NCBI RefSeq assembly: GCF_014649875.1
Contig: NZ_BMTW01000001.1
Coordinates: 310,001-374,000 of the forward strand
Reading direction: 5' to 3'
DNA from: Streptomyces rubiginosohelvolus
Lineage (GTDB): Bacteria; Actinomycetota; Actinomycetes; Streptomycetales; Streptomycetaceae
DNA: 64,000 nt
The notes beneath the pieces are model-generated. The model was not told the DNA's origin and did no database searches. It saw only the letters and a list, made by a program, of their open reading frames with translations. Each line of letters begins with the position of its first letter. Position 1 is the first letter of the stretch. Made by a program: the position numbers and the translations under genes. Shown here in pieces: positions 1-9,337 of the stretch.

Positions 1-929
<929 letters not shown>

Positions 930-1154
930 TCAGGTACCCGGGGCATCTCCGGCAGCCGGTGCGGGGCGGGAAGGGCGCGTCACCGCACGGTCCCGGAGCA
1001 CGGGAGCGCACGGCTGAGACGAACCCCACATTCCGGCGCGCCCCGCGTACGGCGGCGGGCGCGCCGCCGGAGGAAGGTTTCCCGGCGCGGGTCCCGGCCG
1101 ACGATACAAAGTGGGCACCACCCTCCGCCCAGCCGCACGACGAACGGAGATCCC

Positions 1155-2363
1155 GTGTCGACCACGGAAACCGCCATCGCCTCCGCCGAGGCGCACAGCG
1201 CGCACAACTACCACCCGCTGCCGGTCGTCGTGGCCTCGGCCGAGGGCGCCTGGATGACCGATGTCGAGGGCCGCCGGTACCTCGACATGCTCGCCGGATA
1301 CTCGGCGCTCAATTTCGGCCATGGCAACCGCCGTCTCATCGACGCGGCCAAGGCCCAGCTGGACCGCGTCACGCTGACGTCCCGGGCCTTCTACCACGAC
1401 CGGTTCGCCGAGTTCTGTACGGAGCTGGCGGCGCTCTGCGGCATGGAGACGGTGCTGCCGATGAACACCGGGGCGGAGGCCGTGGAGACCGCGGTGAAGA
1501 CCGCCCGCAAGTGGGGCTACCGGGTCAAGGGCGTGCCGGACGGCATGGCAAAGATCATCGTGGCCTCGGACAACTTCCACGGCCGTACGACGACGATCGT
1601 CAGTTTCTCCACCGACCCGGAGGCGCGCGCCGACTTCGGCCCGTACACCCCGGGCTTCGAGATCGTGCCGTACGGGGATCTCACCGCGATGCGGGAGGCG
1701 ATGACCGAGAACACCGTGGCGGTGCTGATCGAGCCGATCCAGGGCGAGGCGGGGGTGCTGGTGCCGCCGGCCGGCTATCTCCCCGGCGTACGGGAGCTGA
1801 CCCGCGAGCGGAACGTGCTGTTCATCGCGGACGAGATCCAGTCGGGCCTGGGCCGGACCGGGAAGACGTTCGCGCTGGACCACGAGGGGGTGGTGCCGGA
1901 CATGTACGTGCTCGGCAAGGCGCTGGGCGGCGGGGTCGTGCCGGTCTCCGCGGTGGTCTCGTCGGCGGACGTGCTGGGGGTGTTCCGGCCCGGCGAGCAC
2001 GGCTCCACGTTCGGCGGGAACCCGCTGGCGTGCGCGGTGGCGCTGGAGGTGGTCGCGATGCTGCGGACCGGCGAGTACCAACAGCGGGCGGCCGAGCTGG
2101 GCGATCATCTGCACCGGGAGCTGGGCCTGTTGACGGGCGGCGGCGCGGTGGAGGCGGTGCGCGGCCGGGGGCTGTGGGCGGGTGTGGACATCGCTCCGGC
2201 GTTGGGCACCGGCCGGGAGATCTCCGAGAAGCTGATGGAGGAGGGGGTGCTGGTGAAGGACACCCACGGCTCGACGATCCGGATCGCCCCGCCGCTGGTG
2301 ATCTCCAAGGAGGACCTGGACTGGGGCCTGGACCGGCTGCGTACGGTGCTGAGCGCCCGGTAG
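1155..2363 (+). CDS. rocD: Ornithine--oxo-acid (ornithine delta-) aminotransferase
   Basis: PLP enzyme of arginine/ornithine catabolism, converting ornithine and 2-oxoglutarate to glutamate semialdehyde and glutamate. At 402 aa it has the usual length. Class III aminotransferase signatures are clear: the PLP-phosphate region NTGAEAVETA, the FHGRT segment, the aspartate in IADEIQSG, and the Schiff-base lysine K255 in VLGKALGGG. The frame is open well upstream, but the GTG at 1155 is chosen because GGAG lies 6 bases before it and the protein then starts MSTTETA. It stands alone, divergent from trpS. A related acetylornithine or diaminobutyrate aminotransferase is possible, but SALNFGHGN and the EHGSTFGGNPLA segment favour RocD. 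Confidence 0.9.
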   Translation: MSTTETAIASAEAHSAHNYHPLPVVVASAEGAWMTDVEGRRYLDMLAGYSALNFGHGNRRLIDAAKAQLDRVTLTSRAFYHDRFAEFCTELAALCGMETVLPMNTGAEAVETAVKTARKWGYRVKGVPDGMAKIIVASDNFHGRTTTIVSFSTDPEARADFGPYTPGFEIVPYGDLTAMREAMTENTVAVLIEPIQGEAGVLVPPAGYLPGVRELTRERNVLFIADEIQSGLGRTGKTFALDHEGVVPDMYVLGKALGGGVVPVSAVVSSADVLGVFRPGEHGSTFGGNPLACAVALEVVAMLRTGEYQQRAAELGDHLHRELGLLTGGGAVEAVRGRGLWAGVDIAPALGTGREISEKLMEEGVLVKDTHGSTIRIAPPLVISKEDLDWGLDRLRTVLSAR

Positions 2364-2385
2364 GACGCGGGTCCCACCAGAGGGT

Positions 2386-3573
2386 TCAGAGGATGACGTG
2401 GGGCAGGAAGCGGGCGTACTCGTCCGTGACCGGCCCCGCCGACTCCCGGATGCCGAGCCCCGCCGCCGCGCCCTCGACGGTCCACGCGCCGAGCACCACC
2501 CGGTTGCCGTCGATCTCGGGCAGCTGGGCCAGCTCCTGGTAGCAGCACAGCTCGTCGCGCAGGACCGGCGGGGAGCCGGGGCCGTGGAGGTCGACCCCGG
2601 CGCCCTCGCGGCCGAGCAGCGGCTTGGAGACGTACCCCGCCCCGCCGGGTCCGGCCAGCTCGCGCGGTCCGTCGAGATAGGCGGGCAGCAGGTTCGGGTG
2701 GCCGGGGTACAGCTCCCAGAGGATCGCCAGCAGCGCCTTGTTGGAGAGGAGCATCTTCCAGGCGGGCTCGATCCAGCAGGTGGTGCCGGAGCCGCCCCCG
2801 TTGTCGAGGGTGTCCAGCACCTGCGGGCCGAAGCGGTCCGTGGCCAGCCACTCCCAGGGGTAGAGCTTGAAACAGCTGCGGATGAAGCGCAGCCGGTCGT
2901 CGACGAACCGGCCCGACAGCCGGTCCCAGCCGATCTCCTCGACGGACAGCGCGTGCGTCTCCAGACCGGCCTGGTCGGCGGTCTCGCGCAGATACGCGAC
3001 CGTCATCAGGTCCTCGCCGATCTCGTCGCCGTCCGAGTGGACGAAGTGCAGAGGACCCGGCGGCAGCAGGGGCGCCTGCCGCTTCCAGGCGTCGACGAGC
3101 CGCTCGTGCAGGGAGTTCCACTGGTCGGCCCCGGGGAACCGGTCCTCCATCCAGAACCACTGCGCGCTCGCCGCCTCCACCAGCGAGGTCGGGGTGTCGG
3201 CGTTGTACTCCAGCAGCTTCGCCGGACCGCTCCCGTCGTAGCGCAGGTCGAACCGCCCGTACACGGAGGGCAGTTCGGCACGGCGGCGCCAGGACTCGGC
3301 GACGAGCCCGGCCAGCCGCGGGTCGGTGATGCCGAGGTCGGCGAACCGGTCGTGCTCGACGATGTGCGCGGCGGCGGCCAGGCTCATCGTGTGCAGTTCC
3401 TCGACGACCTCCTCCAGCGCCTCGACCTCGGGCAGCGAGAAGACGTAGTAGGCGCTCTCGTCCCAGTACGGGCGCAGCGAACCGTCGGGGTAGCGGGTGA
3501 GCGGGTAGACGACGCCCTGCGCCTCGACGGTCTCCTGCCAGCCGGGGCGCGGCTCGATCGTGCGGCGTTCCAC
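2386..3573 (-). CDS. Glutathionylspermidine synthase-family ATP-grasp ligase (YgiC/YjfC-like)
   Basis: 395-aa protein resembling the C-terminal ATP-grasp synthetase domain of glutathionylspermidine synthase, without the amidase domain. Family landmarks visible are RFDLRYDGSGPAKLLEYNADTP, which gives the ATP/Mg ligands, then SLVEAA, the WE/LYPGHPNLLP region and YVSKPLLGREGA near the C-terminus. The frame runs on upstream, but the GTG at 3573 lies 5 bases after the stop of the lipoprotein gene, so the two are coupled. Streptomycetes use mycothiol rather than glutathione, so the real substrate is unknown; an amide ligase acting on a polyamine or peptide is an inference. Enterobacteria carry the same pair as ygiB-ygiC. 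Confidence 0.85.
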   Translation of the reverse strand: MERRTIEPRPGWQETVEAQGVVYPLTRYPDGSLRPYWDESAYYVFSLPEVEALEEVVEELHTMSLAAAAHIVEHDRFADLGITDPRLAGLVAESWRRRAELPSVYGRFDLRYDGSGPAKLLEYNADTPTSLVEAASAQWFWMEDRFPGADQWNSLHERLVDAWKRQAPLLPPGPLHFVHSDGDEIGEDLMTVAYLRETADQAGLETHALSVEEIGWDRLSGRFVDDRLRFIRSCFKLYPWEWLATDRFGPQVLDTLDNGGGSGTTCWIEPAWKMLLSNKALLAILWELYPGHPNLLPAYLDGPRELAGPGGAGYVSKPLLGREGAGVDLHGPGSPPVLRDELCCYQELAQLPEIDGNRVVLGAWTVEGAAAGLGIRESAGPVTDEYARFLPHVIL

Positions 3574-3578
3574 GGCGG

Positions 3579-3851
3579 TCAGCCGCCGCCGGAGCCGGAG
3601 CAGCCGAAACCGCCGCGGTCGACCGCGGACTTGTCGAAGCTGCCGCCCTGCACCTTGCCGCTGTCGCTCTTGCCGCCGTAGTAGTACGAGCCGCTGCCGC
3701 CGCTGCGGCACTCGGAGCTGGGCAGGGTCTTCTGGGTCGTGCGGTCGGCGCAGCGCTTGTCCGGCTCCGAGCCGCAGGATGTGATGGTCAGGGCGAGCAG
3801 CCCCATGCCGCCGAGCACGACCGTGCTCGACCTCAGCCTTCGTCCGGCCAT
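3579..3851 (-). CDS. Small lipoprotein, YgiB-like (DUF1190-type)
   Basis: 90-aa predicted lipoprotein. A twin-arginine-like charged start (MAGRRLRSS) and a hydrophobic segment lead to a lipobox ending TITSC at Cys26. The mature part is short, with Cys residues (CADRTTQKTLPSSEC) and a Gly/Ser/Tyr-rich tail that closes with RGGFGCSGSGGG. A Gly-rich tail after a lipobox and a position directly before a YgiC-like ligase match the ygiB-ygiC arrangement, so I infer a YgiB relative acting at the outer face of the membrane. The stop overlaps the ribosome-binding region of the ligase. Function is not established. Confidence 0.8.
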   Translation of the reverse strand: MAGRRLRSSTVVLGGMGLLALTITSCGSEPDKRCADRTTQKTLPSSECRSGGSGSYYYGGKSDSGKVQGGSFDKSAVDRGGFGCSGSGGG

Positions 3852-3976
3852 GTTCGGTTCTCCCCCGTGATGCGTGCTCCGGTCCCGGCCGCATCAGCGC
3901 AACCGGACCTCTTGTCAGACTAGTTCGACGGATGGCCGATTCGAAACCTGCGTTTCGTCAAGGGTTCGCCACGGCC

Positions 3977-5377
3977 CTACGGCAGCACCCGGCACAGGGC
4001 GTCCAGGGCACCCGCCCAGGCGCTCTCGGAGGGCGAGCCGTAGCCGATCACCAGGGCGTCGCGGGTGGCCGGGGCGTCCGGGTGGCGGTAGCGGGACAGG
4101 CCCTCCAGCGCCAGGCCCTGGAAGGCCGCCGCCTGGATCACGGAGCGCTCGGCGCCCGCGGGGAGTTCGAGGACCGCGTGCAGCCCGGCCGCGATCCCGC
4201 TGACCTCGATGCCCGGCGCGCGGTCCGCGAGCGCCGCGACGAGCTGGTCGCGGCGGCGGCGGTAGCGCAGCCGCATGGAGCGCACGTGCCGGTCGTACGC
4301 CCCCGAGGCGATGAACTCCGCGAGGGTCAGCTGGTCGGGCGAGCCGGAGACCCGGTCGGCCATGCCCTTCGCCGCCATCACCTCGCCGACCAGGTGCCGG
4401 GGCAGCACCATCCAGCCCAGGCGCAGCCCCGGGGCCAGCGACTTGCTGGCGGTGCCGAGGTAGACCACCCTTTCCGGGTCGAGGCCCTGGAGCGCGCCCA
4501 CCGGCTGCCGGTCGTACCGGAACTCCCCGTCGTAGTCGTCCTCCAGGATCAGCCCGCCGGTGGACCGGGCCCAGTCGACGGCGGCGGCCCGCCGGTCGGG
4601 GTGCAGGGGTACGCCGGTGGGGAACTGGTGCGCCGGGGTCAGCAGGACCGCCCCGGCCCCGCGCAGCCCGGCCAGGTCGCCGGTCCGGGAGCCGTGCTCG
4701 TCCAGGGGCAGGCACGGGATGCGCAGCCCGGCGTCGGTGAGGAGGTTCGTGTGGAGGTCGAGGCCGTACGACTCGACGGCGACCTCCCGGACCCGGCGGC
4801 GGCGCAGCACCCGGCCCAGCAGCGCGACACCGTGGGCGAAGCCGGCGCAGATCACGATGCGCTCCGGGTCGGCGTACACGCCGCGGGCCCGCGCCAGGTA
4901 CTCGGCGAGCACGGTGCGCAGTTCGGCGCGGCCCTGCGGGTCGCCGTAGCCGAAGACCTCGTCGGGTGCGGCGGTGAGCGCCTTGCGGGCGGCCTTGAGC
5001 CAGGCGGTGCGCGGGAAGCCGGACAGGTCGGGCGTGCCGGGCTTCAGGTCGTACCCGGCGCCGGTCCTGGCCGGCCGGGCGGGGGCCGCCGCCGGGTCCG
5101 TGCGGCGCGGCGCGGACCGCTGGGCGACCCGGGTCCCCGAGCCCTGGCGGGCGGTGAGCCAGCCCTCGGCGACCAGTTCGGCGTAGGCGTCGGCGACCGT
5201 GTTGCGGGCGACACCCAGGTCGGCGGCGAGCGCCCGGGAGGACGGCAGCCGGGTGCCGGGGGCGAGGCGGCCGGTGCGCACCGCATCCCGCAGCGCCTCC
5301 ATCAGCCCGCTGCGCAGCCCCTGGCCGACCGGCTCCAGATGCAGGTCCGCGCCGAAAGTGGCCCAGGAATCCGTCAT
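3977..5377 (-). CDS. MocR-type GntR/aminotransferase transcriptional regulator (PdxR-like)
   Basis: 466-aa fusion of a GntR winged helix (about residues 15-85, with LPSSRALAADLGVARNTVADAY as the recognition region) and a fold-type I aminotransferase domain (about 110-460). The aminotransferase part keeps the PLP-binding segment VYLGTASKSLAPGLRLGW with its lysine, and DDYDGEFRYD. Such proteins sense PLP or an amino compound bound as Schiff base and usually control a divergent gene. Here the divergent neighbour, 47 bp away, encodes an AhpD-like protein. The ATG at 5377 gives MTDSWATFG. PdxR itself normally sits beside pyridoxal synthase genes, which are absent, so the regulon is open. Confidence 0.93.
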   Translation of the reverse strand: MTDSWATFGADLHLEPVGQGLRSGLMEALRDAVRTGRLAPGTRLPSSRALAADLGVARNTVADAYAELVAEGWLTARQGSGTRVAQRSAPRRTDPAAAPARPARTGAGYDLKPGTPDLSGFPRTAWLKAARKALTAAPDEVFGYGDPQGRAELRTVLAEYLARARGVYADPERIVICAGFAHGVALLGRVLRRRRVREVAVESYGLDLHTNLLTDAGLRIPCLPLDEHGSRTGDLAGLRGAGAVLLTPAHQFPTGVPLHPDRRAAAVDWARSTGGLILEDDYDGEFRYDRQPVGALQGLDPERVVYLGTASKSLAPGLRLGWMVLPRHLVGEVMAAKGMADRVSGSPDQLTLAEFIASGAYDRHVRSMRLRYRRRRDQLVAALADRAPGIEVSGIAAGLHAVLELPAGAERSVIQAAAFQGLALEGLSRYRHPDAPATRDALVIGYGSPSESAWAGALDALCRVLP

Positions 5378-5382
5378 ACCAA

Positions 5383-5403
5383 TGGACCATACCGGGGGGC
5401 CAT
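5383..5403. promoter_or_regulatory. Candidate MocR operator: direct repeat between divergent genes
   Basis: The 47-bp divergent gap holds TGGACCAT (5383-5390) and GGGGCCAT (5396-5403), starts 13 bp apart in the same orientation. MocR regulators bind direct repeats in such gaps, so this is a plausible operator for the regulator at 3977-5377. With so short a gap and no clear Shine-Dalgarno before 5425, one or both transcripts may be leaderless. Confidence 0.45.
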
Positions 5404-5424
5404 CGGGAACGTAACGTCGTCCTC

Positions 5425-5940
5425 ATGACCACCACGCACGCACACCACCACGCCCCCGCCGACCTCGCCCCCGAGGAGCCGCAGCGGATCTCCGTCTCCC
5501 AGCTGCTCCCGGACGTCTACAAGGCGATGGTCCGGCTCGACATCGCCGCCCGCCAGGGCCTGGACCCCGTCCTGGTCGAGCTGGTGAAGATCCGCGCCTC
5601 GCAGCTCAACCAGTGCGCGTTCTGCCTGGACATGCACAGCAAGGACGCGCTCGCGGCGGGCGAGTCCGCCGAGCGGATCATCCAGCTCAGCGCCTGGCGG
5701 GAGTCGCGGCACTACTACACGGAGAAGGAGCTGGCGGCGCTCGCGCTGACCGAGGCGGTCACCGTGCTCACCGACGGCTTCGTCCCGGACGAGGTGTACG
5801 CGGAGGCGTCCCGGCACTTCGAGGAGACCGAGCTGGCCCAGCTGATCGCGGCGATCACCGTGATCAACGCCTGGAACCGCTTCGGCGTCACCGGCCGGCT
5901 GACCCCCGGCCACTACACGCCGGGCGACTTCAAGAGCTGA
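5425..5940 (+). CDS. AhpD/carboxymuconolactone decarboxylase-family protein
   Basis: 171-aa alkylhydroperoxidase-like protein. The AhpD core is present: NQCAFCLDMHSKDA supplies the Cys-x2-Cys redox pair and downstream histidine, preceded by ELVKIRASQ. This family uses the CxxC thiols for peroxide reduction or general thiol exchange, and many members are uncharacterised peroxidases. It is divergent from the MocR regulator and probably under its control. A conserved C-terminal segment INAWNRFGVTGR is typical of the family. No clear ribosome-binding site precedes the ATG. Confidence 0.88.
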   Translation: MTTTHAHHHAPADLAPEEPQRISVSQLLPDVYKAMVRLDIAARQGLDPVLVELVKIRASQLNQCAFCLDMHSKDALAAGESAERIIQLSAWRESRHYYTEKELAALALTEAVTVLTDGFVPDEVYAEASRHFEETELAQLIAAITVINAWNRFGVTGRLTPGHYTPGDFKS

Positions 5941-5962
5941 CCACGGGGCGGCCGGACGGCCG

Positions 5963-6976
5963 TCAGAACGGGCTGTCGTACGGCTCGAAGTGCGTCACGG
6001 CGACGTCGAGGATCTCCTCGTGGCGCGGCCACTGGCTCTCGGGGGCGGCGACCAGCACCGCGTAGAGGCGGTCGTCCGACGCGGTGAAGACCCGCTCGAC
6101 GACCCGGCGGCGGCCGCCGGACTCCTCGTGGTCGTACGCGTACACCAGCTCGGCCGCCTCGCCGCCCAGGGGGTTGTCGACGGGTCCGACGGCTACCTCC
6201 TCGAAACCGGCGGCGCCGCTGCGCTCTTCGGAGGCCCGGCGGACCGAGCCCAGAGCGGTGGCTCCGGGCTCGGCCACCCGGAACACCTGGATCAGCTCGG
6301 CGCCGCCGGTGGTCCGGTAGAACACCCCGCCGGTCTCCGCCGAGCGCTCTCCCCACTCCTCGGGGACCGCGATCCGGAAGCCCTCCGCGTCGTCCAGGGC
6401 GACGTACCCGGGGGGCGGTGAGCCGTCCGGGGTGGCGGCTTCGCCGGACGGGGCTTCAGCGGTGGCGTCGGAGACGTCGGCGCCTTCGGTGCCCGGCTCC
6501 GGAGCCGCCGGGTCCGTGACCTCGTCGGCCGGAGCACTCGCCGACTGCCCCTGTGCGCCGTCCCGGCCACCGTCGTCCCCGTCCGCCAGGGTGGACCACA
6601 GCGCCGCCGCACCGGCGGCGAGCACGGCCACCGCGAGCCCGGCGGCCACCGGGACGAGCCGCTGCCGCGGCGTCCGGGCGGCGGGCGGGGGCCCGTGGAC
6701 GCCGGTGAGGTTGTTGTACGGGCCCGGGGCGTCGGCGCCGCTCTGCGCGTACAGGTCCGGGTTCGGGCCGGTGGCGGTGTTCTCCGTGTACGGGCCGGGG
6801 GCGGTGTTCTTCGTGTACGGGTCCCGGGCCCCCGGCGGCACCGGGTCCGTCGGCGGCACCGAGGGCACGGGCGGCACCACCGGAGCGGTGCCGGGCGGCG
6901 GCGGTCCGTAGGCGCGCGGCTCGTCCGTCTCCCAGCTCTGGGACTCGTCGTTCCAGCGCACCCCTCCCCCGGCCAT
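5963..6976 (-). CDS. Proline-rich single-pass membrane protein with extracytoplasmic sensor-like domain
   Basis: 337 aa, last gene of a three-gene operon; it starts 4 bases after the stop of the preceding gene. A Pro/Asn-rich cytoplasmic half (about 1-100) carries spaced repeats such as PGPYTENTATGP and APGPYNNLTG. One membrane helix follows (about 107-125, LVPVAAGLAVAVLAAG), then a charged Gly/Asp/Ser/Pro linker to about 190 and a compact C-terminal domain (YVALDDAEGFRIAVPEEW onward). This layout resembles the outer part of actinobacterial Ser/Thr kinases without the kinase, including the kinase at the end of this window. The C-terminal domain may have a PsbP/Mog1-like fold; that is an inference from pattern only. 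I do not recognise a named family. Confidence 0.85.
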   Translation of the reverse strand: MAGGGVRWNDESQSWETDEPRAYGPPPPGTAPVVPPVPSVPPTDPVPPGARDPYTKNTAPGPYTENTATGPNPDLYAQSGADAPGPYNNLTGVHGPPPAARTPRQRLVPVAAGLAVAVLAAGAAALWSTLADGDDGGRDGAQGQSASAPADEVTDPAAPEPGTEGADVSDATAEAPSGEAATPDGSPPPGYVALDDAEGFRIAVPEEWGERSAETGGVFYRTTGGAELIQVFRVAEPGATALGSVRRASEERSGAAGFEEVAVGPVDNPLGGEAAELVYAYDHEESGGRRRVVERVFTASDDRLYAVLVAAPESQWPRHEEILDVAVTHFEPYDSPF

Positions 6977-6979
6977 CGG

Positions 6980-7387
6980 TCAGCCTCCCAGCAGTGCGGA
7001 CAGTGCCTCGGCCACGGCGACGCCGGACGCCAGAGTTCCGGTGAGGGCACCGGCGGCGTCGAGCGCCCGCTGGAGGCGGCCCAGGCGGCCCGGCTCCGCG
7101 GCACCCGCCGTCTCGATCTCGTCCGCCACCGAGACCAGCTCCGCGTCCAGGACCTCCGTGGTGTCGGTGGTCACGAACCGGGCGAGGTCGGCGCGCAGTT
7201 CCCGCACGGCCCGCAGCAGTTCGGCCTGGGTCTCGTCGGCGGGCCCGGCGTGCTGGTGCTGGGTGACGGTGTTGTGGTCGCCGACGGCGAAGGCGCTGCC
7301 GGTCACCGAGCCGATGTGCACAGTGGGCCCGGGCCGCTCGTCGGGGGCCGGACCGGGGGTGGGGGCCGGGGTGGGTCCGGGGGTCAT
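6980..7387 (-). CDS. Small protein with N-terminal VHIG...GDHN motif and helical domain
   Basis: 135 aa. After a Pro-rich start, residues 23-42 read VHIGSVTGSAFAVGDHNTVT, a short beta-rich, Gly/Asn-containing motif. The rest (about 50-135) is predicted helical: an amphipathic helix (ELLRAVRELRADLARFV), a charged segment, and a hydrophobic C-terminal helix (GALTGTLASGVAVAEALSALL). The start codon overlaps the stop of the upstream membrane-protein gene (ATGA), so the two are coupled. A matching motif sits near the C-terminus of that protein, which suggests motif-to-motif contact. The motif resembles the RHIM-like amyloid-signalling class in its G-x-HN core. Pore formation or adaptor roles are speculation. 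Confidence 0.85.
   Translation of the reverse strand: MTPGPTPAPTPGPAPDERPGPTVHIGSVTGSAFAVGDHNTVTQHQHAGPADETQAELLRAVRELRADLARFVTTDTTEVLDAELVSVADEIETAGAAEPGRLGRLQRALDAAGALTGTLASGVAVAEALSALLGG
7262..7321 (-). other. VHIG-SAFAVGDHN motif (residues 23-42 of the 135-aa protein)
   Basis: Encodes one copy of the motif shared with the upstream protein: V-H-I-G, a short Gly/Ser segment, then S-A-F-A-V-G-D-H-N-T-V. Alternating small and hydrophobic residues with G and N at turns fit a short beta-arch. It is given as a separate feature because its partner copy (7495-7580) lies in the adjacent coupled gene. Confidence 0.7.
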
Positions 7388-9246
7388 TTCTCTCCTGTTC
7401 TCGGCTTCCGCTCCGGGGCTGCGCCCGGACTCCGCCCCGAGCCGGGGCTGTTCCCCGTACCGGGACCGGCAGGTGCGGCCGGACCGGAGCGCCGGATGTC
7501 GTTGTGGTCGCCGATGCCGATCGCGCTGTCCTTCGCGGACTCGATGAACACACCGCCCGCACCGATGTGGACGATCTTCTGCTCGAACTCGTCGGTCTCG
7601 TAGCCGGCTTCGCGCAGGGCGAGCTGGACGCCGCCGTTCACCCGGTCCTCGATGCTCTTGAGATACCGGTCGACGTCCATGTCCTGGAAGAGCGACGCCT
7701 CGTCGTCGGCCCCCAGTTCCCGGACGGAGAACGCGGGACCCTCGGCCAGGGCACCGGCGTTCCCGGCCGTGAGCAGCTTCCAGGCGCTCGCCGCGCCCCG
7801 GCCCAGGACGACCAGCGCGTGGACGGCCGAGGCGGGGGTGCGGGTCAGCGCCCAGACCGCCTTGCCGAACGCGTTGTTGTTGCGGTGCCGGTGGGCGGCC
7901 CGGTCGGCGTCACGGAACAGCGTGTGCACCGGCTTCAGGACGTGCGGGGCGACCTCCAGCATCAGCATCCCGCCTTGGGTGTGCACCCGGACGAAGACGG
8001 TGACGACGACCTGCTCGCTCCAGCCGCCGACCCGGATGCGCAGGAAGTGCCGTCGGCCCTCGCCGCCCTCCTCGACGGCGCGGCCCCGGTGCTGCGCGAA
8101 CGCGTCGGGGCCGTAGGGGGCGTCCGACCGCCGGGGCAGGCCCGCCGCCGGCAGGAAGACGCACTCGTCGACCACCAGCTCGCGCAGCCGGTCCCGGACG
8201 GCGGCCGCTCCCTCGGGGGAGCCGTGCGGGGAAGGCACCCGCAGCGCCTCCAGCAGGGGCACGATCCGGCGCAGGATCCGGGCGTTGTCGAGCGGCTCGG
8301 TGGGGGCTCCCTCGCGGGGCCGGAGCTCCACGGCGAGGTTCCAGGGGCGGTAGGGCGTACCCGCGCCGCAGAACGGGTTCTCCTCCGCGTACATGATGAG
8401 CGGGGCGTGCTGCTCCAGCCGGATGCGCCGCTGGAGCCGCCGGAAGCGCTCGCCCGGACCGCGTTCGGCCGGGTCGGCCGCGAGGTCGGGGAAGCTCTTC
8501 CGGGACAGCTCCTGGGTCATCAGCCGGGCGAACTGCCCCCGCTGGAGCCCGACCAGGCTCGCGATGACGGCGAGGAAGAAGAGCGCCACCCAGGCGGAGC
8601 CCGCGCCGGACCCGTCGGAGACACTGCCCGTGAGCAGCGAGACACCCACGTCGGAGGCGTCCGGCAGGCTGTCGCCGAACCCGTCGGAACCGGAGGACCC
8701 GGTGCCGTAGGGGTCGTACGACGTGGAGCCGCCGGAGTAGCCGTCCGGTTCGGGATCGTCCTCGAACAGGCCGAAAACCGCGCTGCCGAGCACCAGCAGC
8801 CCGATGAGGACCAGCGAGATCCGCCCGTACCAGCGCATCAGGTAGGCGAGCACCCGCCGGTAGACCGGGGGTTCGCCCGACGGGCCCCGGACCCAGGGTG
8901 CCAGGGCCAGCAGCACCCCGGGGAAGAACAGGGTGGCGACGATGCCCCGGGAGAGGACGGCGCCGAGCAGCCAGGCCGCCAGGATGCCCGCGGCCCACCC
9001 CAGCTGGGCACGGCGGGCGCGCAGGGCGTGGGCGAGGACCCGGGCGGCGTCGAAGCCCGCCGACGGGGCGACGATGCGCTGCTCCTGGACGTACAGCTGC
9101 TCGATCACCGCGTCCCGGTAGCCGTCGTGCAGATGGGCCCCGGCGCACAGCAGTCGGCTCGCCTCGCTCGCGGCGGGGTGCACGGGCGGCTTCCCGAGCA
9201 GATCGTCCTGGGCCTGCGACGGCCGCGGCACGGCGCTGTCGGTCAC
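7384..9246 (-). CDS. Four-helix membrane protein with C-terminal VHIG...GDHN motif
   Basis: 620 aa, first gene of the operon. Hydrophobic helices lie at about 82-99, 102-117, 143-160 and 217-234, with an acidic Gly/Ser/Tyr-rich loop between the last two. A large C-terminal domain (about 235-550) contains RLQRRIRLEQHAPLIMYAEENPF and WSEQVVVTVFVRVHTQ; I do not recognise its fold. Near the C-terminus (about 557-584) comes KIVHIGAGGVFIES, then SAIGIGDHNDI, the counterpart of the motif in the next gene. The GTG at 9246 is chosen because GAGGAG lies 7 bases upstream, although the frame is open further. The stop overlaps the next start. A membrane-bound sensor or effector in a conflict or stress pathway is an inference. 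Confidence 0.88.
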   Translation of the reverse strand: MTDSAVPRPSQAQDDLLGKPPVHPAASEASRLLCAGAHLHDGYRDAVIEQLYVQEQRIVAPSAGFDAARVLAHALRARRAQLGWAAGILAAWLLGAVLSRGIVATLFFPGVLLALAPWVRGPSGEPPVYRRVLAYLMRWYGRISLVLIGLLVLGSAVFGLFEDDPEPDGYSGGSTSYDPYGTGSSGSDGFGDSLPDASDVGVSLLTGSVSDGSGAGSAWVALFFLAVIASLVGLQRGQFARLMTQELSRKSFPDLAADPAERGPGERFRRLQRRIRLEQHAPLIMYAEENPFCGAGTPYRPWNLAVELRPREGAPTEPLDNARILRRIVPLLEALRVPSPHGSPEGAAAVRDRLRELVVDECVFLPAAGLPRRSDAPYGPDAFAQHRGRAVEEGGEGRRHFLRIRVGGWSEQVVVTVFVRVHTQGGMLMLEVAPHVLKPVHTLFRDADRAAHRHRNNNAFGKAVWALTRTPASAVHALVVLGRGAASAWKLLTAGNAGALAEGPAFSVRELGADDEASLFQDMDVDRYLKSIEDRVNGGVQLALREAGYETDEFEQKIVHIGAGGVFIESAKDSAIGIGDHNDIRRSGPAAPAGPGTGNSPGSGRSPGAAPERKPRTGEK

Positions 9247-9337
9247 CGGCTCCTCATCCCCCTGAAGATCGAAAGGGGCCAATGTAAGTGAGGAGGGAGC
9301 CCACAGGCGAGGCGATTGTCGGCCAACTCCCACGCGC

